Of a stretch of DNA of 35,474 nt, positions 16,347-25,349 are shown one piece after another. The stretch spans positions 1 through 35,474 of the forward strand of contig SYMW01000127.1 in assembly GCA_005805305.1 (NCBI GenBank), in the 5' to 3' direction. Numbering within the stretch: position 1 is the stretch's first letter; every line of letters starts with the position of its first letter. The notes below the pieces were generated by a model. That model had not been told where the DNA came from, ran no database searches, and was given only the letters and a program-made list of their open reading frames with translations. The DNA comes from Verrucomicrobiales bacterium. GTDB taxonomy: Bacteria; Verrucomicrobiota; Verrucomicrobiia; Limisphaerales; F1-80-MAGS106. Made by a program: the position numbers and the translations under genes.

Positions 16347-17567
16347 ATGCCCTTGCTCGCGCAATCCCATTTCTGGAGCCTTCTCTTTTCAGCCCTCCTG
16401 TTGGTCGGATTGCCCATCGCGTTTTGGCGATGGGCGCGGGGCACCGAAGAAGGACCGGTCAAGTTGTCGATGAAGGCCGTCCTCACCCTGTTTTGGATAT
16501 CTTCCATCGTCTTCTTGGCCGCCAAGGAAGCCGTTGGACTGGCGTTGGCAACCGCTCTGATCGGCGGTCTGGCGGTGTCGCTTGTGTGGGCGCCCACGTT
16601 AGGCGGAATGCTTTCCGACGGCATCGGCGGTGTCTACACCGGAGGCTCCACGGAAATCGAAACCAAGCCCCTGTATTCCTACGCAAAGGCCAAACTGAAC
16701 CGCGGGGACGTGACCGGCGCGATCGTTGAAGTGAGGAAGCAATTGGCGCAGTTTCCTGAAGATTTCGAAGGTCTGATGTGCCTGGCACGAATTTTCGTGG
16801 AACGACAGAACAACCTGTCTGACGCCGACGAAATTCTCGAGCGGATCAGCGTCGACCCGCGTTACAGCTCCGGCGAACAGGTGGCGGCCCTCAATCAACT
16901 CGCCGATTGGCGCCTCAAGTACGGCCTGGACAGCAACGGCGCGCGCGAGGCGTTGGAGGGCATCGTCCGACGATTCCCAGACACCGAGGCCGGCTATGTG
17001 GCCTCGCAGAGGCTAGCGCATCTCACCCCCCAGGAAATGCTCGACGAACGAACGCACCCGAAACCCATCGAAGTCGTGGAACATTTGGAAAAAGTCGGTC
17101 TGGAACCTCGCTTGAACCCGCATGCCGAAGTCTCTCCCGACACCGCCGGCCTGCGGGCCCAGCAACTCGTGGATCACCTCGCCAGCCACCCTCAGGACTT
17201 CGAGGCGCGCCTGGAGCTGGCCACGGTATACAACGACCATTTTGCCAGGCCGGAACTGGCCATTGATCAACTGGAACAACTCGCCGACCTGCCCAACCAA
17301 CCCGCGAAAAACGTGGTCCATTGCCTCCACCAGATCGCTGATATCCAGGTTGAAAAAATGCGCGATCCCGCGGGCGCGAAGAAAACGTTGCAAAGAATAG
17401 TCGAACTTTTTCCTCAAAGCGCCGCCGCTGAAAAAGCCCTCACGCGGATGAATTACCTCACCCTCCAGAGCAAGGGACAGCGTCCGGGAGGCCTCGTGAA
17501 GATGGGATCTTACCCTCAAAACATCGGTCTGAGATCAACTCACCGCCGGCACGAGGACCCTGGCTGA
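16347..17567 (+). CDS. Membrane-anchored tetratricopeptide-repeat protein
   Basis: 406 residues from ATG 16347; an in-frame ATG at 16266 would add 27 residues before the first membrane segment and cannot be excluded. Two or three N-terminal hydrophobic segments (FWSLLFSALLLVGLPIAFW, about 9-27; and about 45-82) are followed by TPR-like helical pairs: YSYAKAKLNRGDVTGAIVEV, FEGLMCLARIFVERQ, YRSSGEQ-type repeats, FEARLELATVYNDHFARPELAIDQLEQL, and AGAKKTLQRIVELFPQSAAAEKAL. TPRs bind partner proteins, so a scaffold role at the membrane is likely. No enzymatic motif is seen. Its TGA lies in the loop of a perfect hairpin. Function unknown. Confidence 0.82.
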   Translation: MPLLAQSHFWSLLFSALLLVGLPIAFWRWARGTEEGPVKLSMKAVLTLFWISSIVFLAAKEAVGLALATALIGGLAVSLVWAPTLGGMLSDGIGGVYTGGSTEIETKPLYSYAKAKLNRGDVTGAIVEVRKQLAQFPEDFEGLMCLARIFVERQNNLSDADEILERISVDPRYSSGEQVAALNQLADWRLKYGLDSNGAREALEGIVRRFPDTEAGYVASQRLAHLTPQEMLDERTHPKPIEVVEHLEKVGLEPRLNPHAEVSPDTAGLRAQQLVDHLASHPQDFEARLELATVYNDHFARPELAIDQLEQLADLPNQPAKNVVHCLHQIADIQVEKMRDPAGAKKTLQRIVELFPQSAAAEKALTRMNYLTLQSKGQRPGGLVKMGSYPQNIGLRSTHRRHEDPG

Positions 17568-17574
17568 GCCAGGG
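17558..17574 (+). terminator. Perfect 7-bp hairpin with the TPR-gene stop codon in its loop
   Basis: CCCTGGC (17558-17564), loop TGA, GCCAGGG (17568-17574). The three-base loop is exactly the stop codon of the TPR gene. There is no downstream T-run, so it may protect the transcript 3' end or slow the ribosome rather than terminate transcription. The convergent lipoprotein gene ends 98 bp further on; I see nothing else in that gap. Confidence 0.45.
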
Positions 17575-17671
17575 ATGGCCGCAGCCGCCTCGGCCAGGCG
17601 TTGCGGGCTCGCCGACGCCGACGGCCAGCGGGGTCAATGCGGCACCTTCCTCCGAGAAAGTGGCAGCCGCT

Positions 17672-18052
17672 TCAACGCAGCCGCAAAGCAATTTGCTTGT
17701 CGATCTCACTCGCCAGATCGACATCCGACCCGCCTCCCTTGTTCCGCGCTTGGACCAGGACCCGGGAGAGGTTGACATCCACTTCCTCCACCTTCACCCA
17801 CACGGTGCGATTGTCAATTCGCGCCTCCAAAACATGCGTCACGGTGTTGTCGCTCGTCAACTTTCCATTGAACGTCAGGACTTCTCGGGCAGCGGCCACA
17901 ATCTTGTCGACGGGACGCTCGTAGCGGCTTTCAATCTTATCCTTGGCAAAAGGGATGCCCATCCGGTTGCGGCCATCCGGGGTGCTGTAACAGCCAGTTA
18001 GATGTGACACAATCACGGCCAAAGCCAGCAAGCCAACGGTTTTAGATTTCAT
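17672..18052 (-). CDS. Small lipoprotein, DUF3568-like
   Basis: 126 residues with a lipoprotein signal (MKSKTVGLLALAVIVSHLTGCYS; lipobox LTGC, Cys21). The mature part has a repetitive alpha/beta look: YERPVDKIVAAAREVLTFNG, then strands TVTHVLEARIDNRTVWVKVEEVD, then a final helix SEIDKQIALRLR. This resembles small DUF3568-type lipoproteins in which a Tyr-x-x-Pro/Ala helix is followed by strands, but I cannot verify the family. It probably sits in the outer membrane leaflet facing the periplasm. It is downstream of the minus-strand MFS gene (63 bp gap) and convergent with the TPR gene. Function unknown. Confidence 0.8.
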   Translation of the reverse strand: MKSKTVGLLALAVIVSHLTGCYSTPDGRNRMGIPFAKDKIESRYERPVDKIVAAAREVLTFNGKLTSDNTVTHVLEARIDNRTVWVKVEEVDVNLSRVLVQARNKGGGSDVDLASEIDKQIALRLR

Positions 18053-18115
18053 GGAAGACTATGCAAGCACAACGACCTGACTCGTCAAGCCCTATCCCGC
18101 GTTCGCTCCAGGGGT

Positions 18116-19345
18116 TCAAGCTTTAACCTCGTCGATCAGAGCGTTCGCCGGCTTTCCGCGGTGCCCATGCTTCAGCTCGGGCAGTAAAATCATCGTCGCG
18201 CCGACGATCAGCAGCGCGTTCATGATGCCAAGCGCGCCGAAGGACAACGAGGCAATGGCATGGAAACCCACGATCGGAGCCAGGACTCCTCGGATGCCCG
18301 TGAAGAAGGTGTGCACCGACATGTAGTCCGCAACACGGCCTTCCGGGGCGAACCTCGTGACCCATAAACTCCAGGCCACGTCGCCCCCGGCGTTGGCGAT
18401 CCCGTGAATGACCGCCCCCAGAAAAAGCCCCCATAGATCCGTGCTCGTGAAGAAAGCAAGAATGCCCAAGGCGAACCCGACGTTGAGCGCCATCCTCAAC
18501 GCGAAAAAGTTTGCGTGGTCAAACAACCATCCCCAAACGGGGGTCAGCAACAATCGAGCGCAATTGGGGATCACGCCCGTCAACAGCGCAATTTGACTCA
18601 CCGTCAAAGACAAATTGTATTTGGGATTCGCCAGGTATTCGACCCTCATCGGCAGCATCATCAAATTGGCAAAGCCCATGAGCATCCAGCAAATCAGCGT
18701 TTGACGAAAAACCCGGTCCGAAGCCACAAAACGGAGGCCACGGAAAGGATGGGAGACACCCGTGCTCGCCAACCGGCCTGACGGACATCGCCCCAGACAG
18801 ATCGAGGCCAAGGCGAACGCCGCCGCAAACACCACCAGGAGCCAGGTAAAATGGCGCAAGTCTTGGGTCAGCACCCTTCCCGCGAACTCGCTAAAGAAGA
18901 TCGTCGCTCCAATCCGGATCATCATGGTTTGGGAGAACAAGCGCCCCCGGGAGTGGGCGGGATAGTTCTCCTGATAGATGTGGGTCAGCAACGGTATCAT
19001 CGCGGAAGAGGCCGCCATCGCCACGATCCCTCCGGCCGTGAAGACGACGATATTCTGAAAAATCGCCATGAGAAGGAAACAGGCGGCCCCGATTCCGGCC
19101 ACCCAAGACGCCGCCGAAGCGGTCTTCCACCTCCTGCTTTCGACCACGAACACCACCAGCGGCGAAAGGAGCAGGCCGACGCTACCGCCGCACGCGATCA
19201 ATGCTTTGACGGTGGCGCCCGCCTGAAACCAGCGGACCGCGATCAACAGCAGAAACGTGGTCCCCGCCGTCTCGATTATCCCGCTGGCAAGGGCGCGGAC
19301 GCGTTCGCATGCGAAAGTGCGCTGGGTGGCCTCGGCCGATGTCAC
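18116..19345 (-). CDS. Major facilitator superfamily transporter
   Basis: 409 residues with roughly twelve hydrophobic segments (for example FLLLIAVRWF, ALIACGGSVGLLLSPLVVFVV, AACFLLMAIFQNIVVFTAGGIVAMAA, TWLLVVFAAAFALASICLG, FFALRMALNVGFALGILAFF). A loop between segments has SRGRLFSQ, reminiscent of the MFS cytoplasmic motif but not canonical. The start is a GTG at 19345, since the nearby ATG is out of frame. The substrate cannot be inferred. It is followed by the DUF3568-like lipoprotein and preceded, after 84 bp, by an unrelated MFS gene of the same orientation. The two transporters share little visible sequence, so they are not a recent duplication. Confidence 0.85.
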   Translation of the reverse strand: MTSAEATQRTFACERVRALASGIIETAGTTFLLLIAVRWFQAGATVKALIACGGSVGLLLSPLVVFVVESRRWKTASAASWVAGIGAACFLLMAIFQNIVVFTAGGIVAMAASSAMIPLLTHIYQENYPAHSRGRLFSQTMMIRIGATIFFSEFAGRVLTQDLRHFTWLLVVFAAAFALASICLGRCPSGRLASTGVSHPFRGLRFVASDRVFRQTLICWMLMGFANLMMLPMRVEYLANPKYNLSLTVSQIALLTGVIPNCARLLLTPVWGWLFDHANFFALRMALNVGFALGILAFFTSTDLWGLFLGAVIHGIANAGGDVAWSLWVTRFAPEGRVADYMSVHTFFTGIRGVLAPIVGFHAIASLSFGALGIMNALLIVGATMILLPELKHGHRGKPANALIDEVKA

Positions 19346-19429
19346 GGAGGCATTAGCTCAGAGATGCGGGGAATTTGAAAAACAAGTTTTCACGAGCCCC
19401 CCGGCCGCGACCGGGAAAACCAGCCGCCC

Positions 19430-20734
19430 TCAAGCCGCCGCGGGCGCAGGCTCGTCCCGCAAATCTGGAAGCAGCAGCGCCACAAGCATCGCCGGGATGA
19501 AAAGAAAACTCACATAGAGAAGCGTGGTTCGCAGATCTCCAACCGGCGAGAGCAAGCCAAACACGACCGTGCCCGCCGCCGCGAAAATACGCCCAATATT
19601 GTAGCAAAACCCAGCGCCGGTGGTCCGCAGCAAGATGGGAAACAGCGGAGGCAGGTACATCGTGAAAAGCCCGAACACTCCGGAAAAGAACCCCACGCAG
19701 GGGATCAGCCGGAGCAACGCTCCGGAGTCGCGGGGGACCGAGTAGGTGAATGTCATGGCCACGAAGAATCCCAGGCACATCAGGGCGATGGAGCGCCTAT
19801 ACCCGACCCGCCGCGCCAGCCACGCGGCGAAGAAATTGCCCACAATCGACGCTCCTATGACAATGGCGAAGGCCTTGCTCGCCAGTTGATTGATCTCCTT
19901 GGGGGCCCAACCGCTGATGTCAGGCAAGCTGCGCAGATGCTGCAAGTGCCAAAACATGAACGCCCACCAGGCCGTGAGCGAGGTGGCGCAGACCAGGATC
20001 ACTAAAATCGTCGTCCGTCTGACGGACCCTCTGAAAAGATCACTGATTCCAGGCATGTCCCTTCCAGCCTTGGCTTTTGCGGACGCCCATTCCTCCGGTT
20101 CCGGAACATGCCGCCGAATCCAAAAAACCAGCAGCGCCGGAAGGATGCCCACCAGAAAGACATAACGCTCCCCCATCCCCGCCATCAGATACGTCGTTAA
20201 GGTGGCCAGCAACACGCCCATGTTCACTCCGGTCTGGAGCACCGCGGCAATCCACGCCCTCCAATGCTTGGGCCAGGTCTCCGACAGCAGCGAAGAACCC
20301 ACCGCCCATTCGCCTCCAATGCCCAGCGCCGCCAGGAACCGGAATATCAGCAACTGCCACCAGGTCTGTGCCACGGCCGAGAGCCCTGTGAACAACGCAT
20401 ATGTCAAAATCGTCAGGCACAACGCGCGGCTCCGGCCCAGTTTATCCCCAAGGCGTCCAAAGAACCCGCCTCCCAGTGCCCATCCAATGAGGAACGCGGC
20501 TTGGATCCATGAACTCTTCTCCTTCACCATCGCGTCTGTGGGGGACGAAGCCTGAATCAGCGTGGCGATGAACGGCGCGGCGACAATAGTGTAAAGATGC
20601 ATGTCCAGCCCGTCGAACAACCATCCCAGCCACGCGGCGATTCCCGATTTCCACTGATAAGAGGTGAGTTGGGTTCGGCCCTTGGCAGGCGATCCGGCCG
20701 CTGGCGGCTCTTGGCGCTCGGGAGACTGAGGCAT
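19430..20734 (-). CDS. MFS transporter, sugar/organic-acid:H+ symporter-like
   Basis: 434 residues. After a hydrophilic N-terminus (about 25 residues) comes WLFDGLDMHLYTIVAAPFI, the first segment with the Asp-containing pattern of the aromatic-acid and sialic-acid symporter groups. The classical loop GRLGDKLGRSRAL and the GIGGEWAVGSSLLSE motif are present. The second half carries ARRVGYRRSIAL and ends with a hydrophilic Pro/Ala tail. About twelve membrane segments are visible. Likely a proton-coupled importer of a small organic acid or sugar, but the substrate is unknown. The repeat element 20785-20910 lies just upstream, about 50 bp before its start codon. Confidence 0.88.
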   Translation of the reverse strand: MPQSPERQEPPAAGSPAKGRTQLTSYQWKSGIAAWLGWLFDGLDMHLYTIVAAPFIATLIQASSPTDAMVKEKSSWIQAAFLIGWALGGGFFGRLGDKLGRSRALCLTILTYALFTGLSAVAQTWWQLLIFRFLAALGIGGEWAVGSSLLSETWPKHWRAWIAAVLQTGVNMGVLLATLTTYLMAGMGERYVFLVGILPALLVFWIRRHVPEPEEWASAKAKAGRDMPGISDLFRGSVRRTTILVILVCATSLTAWWAFMFWHLQHLRSLPDISGWAPKEINQLASKAFAIVIGASIVGNFFAAWLARRVGYRRSIALMCLGFFVAMTFTYSVPRDSGALLRLIPCVGFFSGVFGLFTMYLPPLFPILLRTTGAGFCYNIGRIFAAAGTVVFGLLSPVGDLRTTLLYVSFLFIPAMLVALLLPDLRDEPAPAAA

Positions 20735-20784
20735 GCGGAGAGATGGTATCGAGTCGCCTCGGCACCGGCAATGAGACTTTTTAA

Positions 20785-20910
20785 CCTAAAAACGGCAGTT
20801 GAAGATCACGCAGATTTTCAAAAGCCTGGGTGAGAAAAGCTTGACGAAGAAGGAGGCATACCCCTTGTCGATCTTGCGAAGATTCGCCTTGGGCAACTGC
20901 CGTTTTAAGG
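20785..20910 (+). repeat. Dispersed intergenic repeat, copy 2, bounded by 17-bp inverted repeats
   Basis: CCTAAAAACGGCAGTTG (20785-20801) is the reverse complement, with one mismatch, of CAACTGCCGTTTTAAGG (20894-20910). The right part (20841-20910) matches copies 1 and 3, but lacks a 36-bp internal segment they have; the difference is a multiple of three. The whole can fold back and looks like a miniature inverted-repeat element or a two-armed repetitive palindrome. It sits between the AAA-FHA gene (stop 20960) and the MFS gene (start 20734), both on the minus strand. Confidence 0.8.
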
Positions 20911-20959
20911 TTTAAGCCTCGGTTTTCGTGGTGGCCTTGCCGCTGGAAAGAACGAGGCC

Positions 20960-22561
20960 TCAGCCCGGAGAGGCGCCGGGAGGGAAACCCGGCTTCAAGC
21001 CACCGGGCGCCGAAGGGTTGTCCTTAGGGGCCGCAGGGGGGGATCGATGAAAAAATCCTGTGGCGCCGTCGATCACCCCGGCTGGCACCGGCTTGCGCAC
21101 TTGATGGAAAATCAGGCGGAAAGGGCCTATGTCGATCCGCGCCCCATCCCGAAGCAGGGCCGGCTGGTCAAGAGCTTCTTCGTTGACGAAGGTGCCGTTG
21201 CTGCTGTTGAGGTCCCTGATTTCGTATTCTCCGGCAGCTCTCATTTGGATCTGGGCATGCCGCCGGGAAACCTTGTCATCGAGCAGGATCACGTCATTCA
21301 AAGCGGTTCGCCCGATGAAGCAGTTGTTTTTCAGCCGAACTTTCTCCCCGCCCGGTTTTTCAAGCTCACCAAACGGCAGGTGAGTCGCCGTCCAGGCATC
21401 ATCGAAAACTTCGTGATAGATCCGGTTGCGCACATAAAGTTCGCCAAACTCCGATCGAACGATCCCTGACAGACGCAACTGTCCGATGACTTCGTCGTCG
21501 TCGTTGTCCCGGACCGATTTGCCGCCACGAATCTGCTCGTAAAGACAGAGTCTTTCAATGGGATCCCCTTCTCCCCTCAACATTCGCTCCCTCACGAAGA
21601 GCAGGTTGTCGTCGAGCTCCCGGGCTCGGGGGCTCAGGAAAGTTTGCTCGCAGAGCATGTCGATCAAGCTATTCGACGGCATGTCCGCCGAGAGCGGCAA
21701 CACATCGACAGCCGCCAGGCACAGGCGCTGGGTCAGATAGGGATGCCCGTTCGTCCAAAGCAAAATGCGGTCGAAAAGCTCCAAACTTCTGGCGGGATTC
21801 GAGACATAGGACGGCATGGCCTGCTCCAGCCCCTGAATCAGGGGCGCCGCTTCCTCGGGCGTAAAATCCGTGACCTCGATGCGGCGCCCGATATGAAACG
21901 GCGTGGTTCTCACGTCCCGAATGAGTTCCGCAGGCGACGCGGCGCCCAGCAAGCAGAACGTGACTCGTTCGAGGTCGGGTTCAATCGGTCGGCGATTGTA
22001 AAACCCGCGAATCGCCGCGAAAAACTCGTCCGTCGAAAAGGGAAGGCTTCTGACGAGGTCTATTTCATCGACGAAAATCACGAGACGCGGCTGGTTCTCA
22101 TGGGTCCCAACGGCGGTGGGGGCAGGAGGAACGTCGCTCGCGACCAGGGGACCGGGGTAACGGCTCAGATTTGGCAGGATCACATGCTGGATCGCGGCCA
22201 GGGTGCGCTGCAATCCTCCCATCCGCTCGTTGAGATTCCAGAACGATTCGACCAGGTCCTCCATCCCCAACTGCCGACCCATGTGGAGCATCAGGCCGTC
22301 ATACCACTGTTCGATCGTGAGATTTTGGCCAATGGCGGTGAGGTCCAGCGTGACGACTCGGACGCCGGACGCTTTCAGCCGCGCCGCAGCCCGGCTCATC
22401 AGGGAGGATTTTCCCATTTGACGAGCCGTCAGGAGGTAGCAGAACTCGCCCTGCAGCAATCCGTGGATCAACTCGTGGTCCGCCCGGCGCTCGATGTAGC
22501 AAGAGGCTTCCGGGCGCAGAGTGCCGCCGGTCACGAAAAAACTAGGTAAGTGCGGGTTCAT
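20960..22561 (-). CDS. AAA-like NTPase fused to an FHA domain
   Basis: 533 residues. The N-terminal domain matches the AAA-like family seen beside WD40 or kinase modules (PF14516-type): a conserved opening FVTGGTLRPEASCYIERRAD, Walker A in TARQMGKSSLMSR (45-57), and Walker B IFVDEID (162-168). A helical segment follows. Residues about 408-488 form a forkhead-associated domain, with FIGRTALNDVILLD, the phosphothreonine-binding VSRRHAQI and LNSSNGTFVN. The last about 35 residues are Pro/Gly-rich. It probably couples phosphothreonine recognition to a nucleotide-dependent switch; no kinase gene is in the window. The ATG lies 20 bases inside mutS, and the domain starts right after it, so this start is firm. 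The biological role is unknown. Confidence 0.88.
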   Translation of the reverse strand: MNPHLPSFFVTGGTLRPEASCYIERRADHELIHGLLQGEFCYLLTARQMGKSSLMSRAAARLKASGVRVVTLDLTAIGQNLTIEQWYDGLMLHMGRQLGMEDLVESFWNLNERMGGLQRTLAAIQHVILPNLSRYPGPLVASDVPPAPTAVGTHENQPRLVIFVDEIDLVRSLPFSTDEFFAAIRGFYNRRPIEPDLERVTFCLLGAASPAELIRDVRTTPFHIGRRIEVTDFTPEEAAPLIQGLEQAMPSYVSNPARSLELFDRILLWTNGHPYLTQRLCLAAVDVLPLSADMPSNSLIDMLCEQTFLSPRARELDDNLLFVRERMLRGEGDPIERLCLYEQIRGGKSVRDNDDDEVIGQLRLSGIVRSEFGELYVRNRIYHEVFDDAWTATHLPFGELEKPGGEKVRLKNNCFIGRTALNDVILLDDKVSRRHAQIQMRAAGEYEIRDLNSSNGTFVNEEALDQPALLRDGARIDIGPFRLIFHQVRKPVPAGVIDGATGFFHRSPPAAPKDNPSAPGGLKPGFPPGASPG

Positions 22562-25199
22562 TCTCTGCTTTCACCGGCCTCGCCTCGGGGTCGAAAAACG
22601 AGAACAGGTCCATTTGGGGCGATGGAGCGAGGCGTTTCAACTTCTCTCTTTCCGCGCGATTCCGCGCGATCGCACGCGGCTGCCCCTCCGGCGTGAGCTC
22701 GGCCTCCTCCAGGTTGCGCAGAATCTCCTTGGCCCGATCCAGGACCGGCCGCGGCACCCCCGCCAAGCGCGCGACTTGAATGCCATAGCTCTTGTCAGCG
22801 CCGCCCTGCACAATCTTCCGCAGGAAGATGATTTGATCGTTCCACTCGCGAACCGCCACATTATAATTATGGATCCTCGGAAGGCGTCCCGCCAGCTCGG
22901 TCAGCTCGTGGTAATGGGTCGCGAACAGGGTCTTGGCCCCCACCTGGTTGTGCAAATGTTCCACGATCGACCACGCGAGGCTTAACCCGTCGAACGTGCT
23001 GGTGCCGCGCCCCACTTCATCCAGAATCACCAGGCTCCTGGGAGTCGCGCTGTTGAGGATATTGGCCGCTTCGCTCATCTCCACCATGAAGGTTGACTGT
23101 CCGCGCGAGACGTCGTCGCTGGCGCCAATTCGTGTGAACACCCTATCCACGAGATCGATCCTCGCCGAGGTCGCGGGCACGAAGCTTCCCGTGTGCGCCA
23201 GGAGCGCGAGCAGAGCGACTTGCCTGATGAAAGTGCTCTTCCCCGCCATGTTGGGGCCGGTGATGATGGCGATTTGACGGCTCGAACGGTCGAGCCGCGA
23301 ATCGTTGGGAACAAATTTTTCTTCCAGGAGCGATTGATCCAGGACGGGGTGCCGGCCCTCGCAAATCTCCAGCACGGATTCGTCGCCCACTTGGGGCCGG
23401 CAATAATTGTAAAGACGCGCCGTTTGCGCGAACGACGCCAACACGTCCAGTTGCGCCAGCGCCGAGGCGGTTTGTTGCGCGCGCGGGACCTCGGCCAGCA
23501 CCGATTCCCGAATCTTCTGAAACAGTTCGTACTCGAGCTTGATCGATCGCTCCTCCGCGCCCAGGATCTTGCCTTCCATCTCCTTCAGCTCAGGGGTGAT
23601 GAATCGCTCGCCATTGGCCACGGTCTGTTTGCGTAGGTAGTGCGAAGGCGCCTTGTCGAGGTTGGATTTCGTCACCTCGATATAGTAGCCAAACACGGAG
23701 TTGAACCGGATCTTGAGCGAGGCAATGCCCGTGGTCTCGATCTCCTTCTGCTGCAGCCGCGCAATCCATTCCTTGCCTTCGCTGCCCGCGCGACGCAACT
23801 CGTCGAGCTGGGCATCGAAACCCTCGCGAATGAGGCCCCCTTCCTTCACTGCGAGAGGGGGCGCGTCGACGATGCCTCGCTGGATCAGGTCCACGAGCCC
23901 AGGGGATTCGGCGATTTGCTCCAACAGCTCGAGGAGCAGCCGCGGTGGCGATGGATCCGCCACAGGATCTCCGTTTGAATGGCGAACGGCATCCTCCATG
24001 GCCGCGCTCAAAAAGGGGAGGGCTGCCCGCTTCGGCGGGGTCTGAAGGATCTGCTTCAAAACGGCTCGCAGCGGCGGCAATTGTTCGAGCGCAACGCGCA
24101 GAGCGACCAGATCCCGTCCGTTGCCCGAACCGATGCTCAGCCGGCTCACAGTACGTTCCAAGTCCCGCACCTCGCCAAGACACGCCTGAAGTTTTTCCAG
24201 AGACGGGCCGCTTTCATTGAGGCATGCCACCGATTCCTGGCGTTCGTGGATCGCTTCGAGGCGGGCCAGCGGCCTCAGAAGCCAGTCCCGCAACCGGCGC
24301 GCTCCCATGGGCGTGCAAGTCCGGTTTAAAGAGCCAAATAGTGAGGAGTCCCGGGCCGCGTCCTTGCGAAGAGGTTCGATCAACTCGAGATTTCTCACGG
24401 TCACAGTGTCCAGCACGAGATGGTCGGAAGAAAGATAGAACTGGAACCGCGTCAGATGGGACACATCGCGCCGGAGATGGTGGGTCAGGTACTGCAGCAC
24501 CCCTCCGGCCGCCCCTGCCGCCAGGCTTCTCCCTCGCAAACCGAGTCCGTCCAGGGTTCCCACCTTGAAATGCTCGCGAAGCGCGAACTGAGCGGTGTCG
24601 GGACCAAACACCCAGCCTTCGTGGGGCGTGATTGATCTCAGCCGCGGCCCCAAAAAAGCGCGCAGCGCGGTCGATTCGGACGGATAAACCACCTCGGCGG
24701 GAGCAAGGCGATCGAGCTCCATGGCCAGCGCCTGCTCGCCCTCGATCTCGGTGGCTTTGAACTCGCCTGTCGTGAGCTCCACGACCGCCAGCCCGTAGCG
24801 GGTGTCCGCTGCGCACACGGCGGCGAGATAGTTGCTCTGCGAGGCATTCAGGAGGCGCTCGTCGAAATGTGTCCCCGGGCTCAGCACCTGGGTCACTTCG
24901 CGTTTGACCAGCTTGCCGGGGCGCGCGTCCTCGGTTTGGTCGCAGATGGCGACCTTGCGCCCTGCCTTCAGGACACGGGAAATATAACTTCCCGCCGCAT
25001 GGTAAGGAATGCCGCACATGGGAACGGCGCCCCGTTTCGTGAGCGCCACGTTCAATATCTGGCTTCCCTCCAGGGCGTCCTCGAAGAATAACTCATAAAA
25101 GTCGCCGAGGCGAAACAACAGCAGGGCGTCTTTCGGCAGCTCGCTTTTGATTCGGCGATACTGCACCATCATCGGTGTCGATTGCGGTTCCTCTGCCAT
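22542..25199 (-). CDS. mutS: DNA mismatch repair protein MutS
   Basis: Recognises mispaired bases and short loops and recruits MutL. 885 residues, full length. Domain I contains the mismatch-reading RLGDFYELFFEDA; the connector, lever and clamp regions follow. The ATPase domain has ITGPNMAGKSTFIRQ (Walker A, with Ala where many have Gly), FTRIGASDDVSRGQSTFMVEM, and LVILDEVGRGTSTFDGL (Walker B and signature), then LFATHYHELTEL. The C-terminus ends soon after a helix-turn-helix-like segment. The ATG at 25199 (MAEEPQSTPMMVQYRRIK) matches the family start. The downstream AAA-FHA gene begins within its last 20 bases, so the two may be coupled in translation. mutL is not in the window. Confidence 0.97.
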   Translation of the reverse strand: MAEEPQSTPMMVQYRRIKSELPKDALLLFRLGDFYELFFEDALEGSQILNVALTKRGAVPMCGIPYHAAGSYISRVLKAGRKVAICDQTEDARPGKLVKREVTQVLSPGTHFDERLLNASQSNYLAAVCAADTRYGLAVVELTTGEFKATEIEGEQALAMELDRLAPAEVVYPSESTALRAFLGPRLRSITPHEGWVFGPDTAQFALREHFKVGTLDGLGLRGRSLAAGAAGGVLQYLTHHLRRDVSHLTRFQFYLSSDHLVLDTVTVRNLELIEPLRKDAARDSSLFGSLNRTCTPMGARRLRDWLLRPLARLEAIHERQESVACLNESGPSLEKLQACLGEVRDLERTVSRLSIGSGNGRDLVALRVALEQLPPLRAVLKQILQTPPKRAALPFLSAAMEDAVRHSNGDPVADPSPPRLLLELLEQIAESPGLVDLIQRGIVDAPPLAVKEGGLIREGFDAQLDELRRAGSEGKEWIARLQQKEIETTGIASLKIRFNSVFGYYIEVTKSNLDKAPSHYLRKQTVANGERFITPELKEMEGKILGAEERSIKLEYELFQKIRESVLAEVPRAQQTASALAQLDVLASFAQTARLYNYCRPQVGDESVLEICEGRHPVLDQSLLEEKFVPNDSRLDRSSRQIAIITGPNMAGKSTFIRQVALLALLAHTGSFVPATSARIDLVDRVFTRIGASDDVSRGQSTFMVEMSEAANILNSATPRSLVILDEVGRGTSTFDGLSLAWSIVEHLHNQVGAKTLFATHYHELTELAGRLPRIHNYNVAVREWNDQIIFLRKIVQGGADKSYGIQVARLAGVPRPVLDRAKEILRNLEEAELTPEGQPRAIARNRAEREKLKRLAPSPQMDLFSFFDPEARPVKAENEPALT

Positions 25200-25349
25200 G
25201 CTGTCTCGGCGCGCGCGCCCAAAGCGCCTCCACTCTCAACTCAACTTAACTCAACGAAAGGTTAGCGTCGAGGGACGCGGTGTGGAGGACAAAATGAAAC
25301 TCATTCACACCTCCCAGACTCCCCGGCGCCTGAAGGCTCCTCCCACAAT

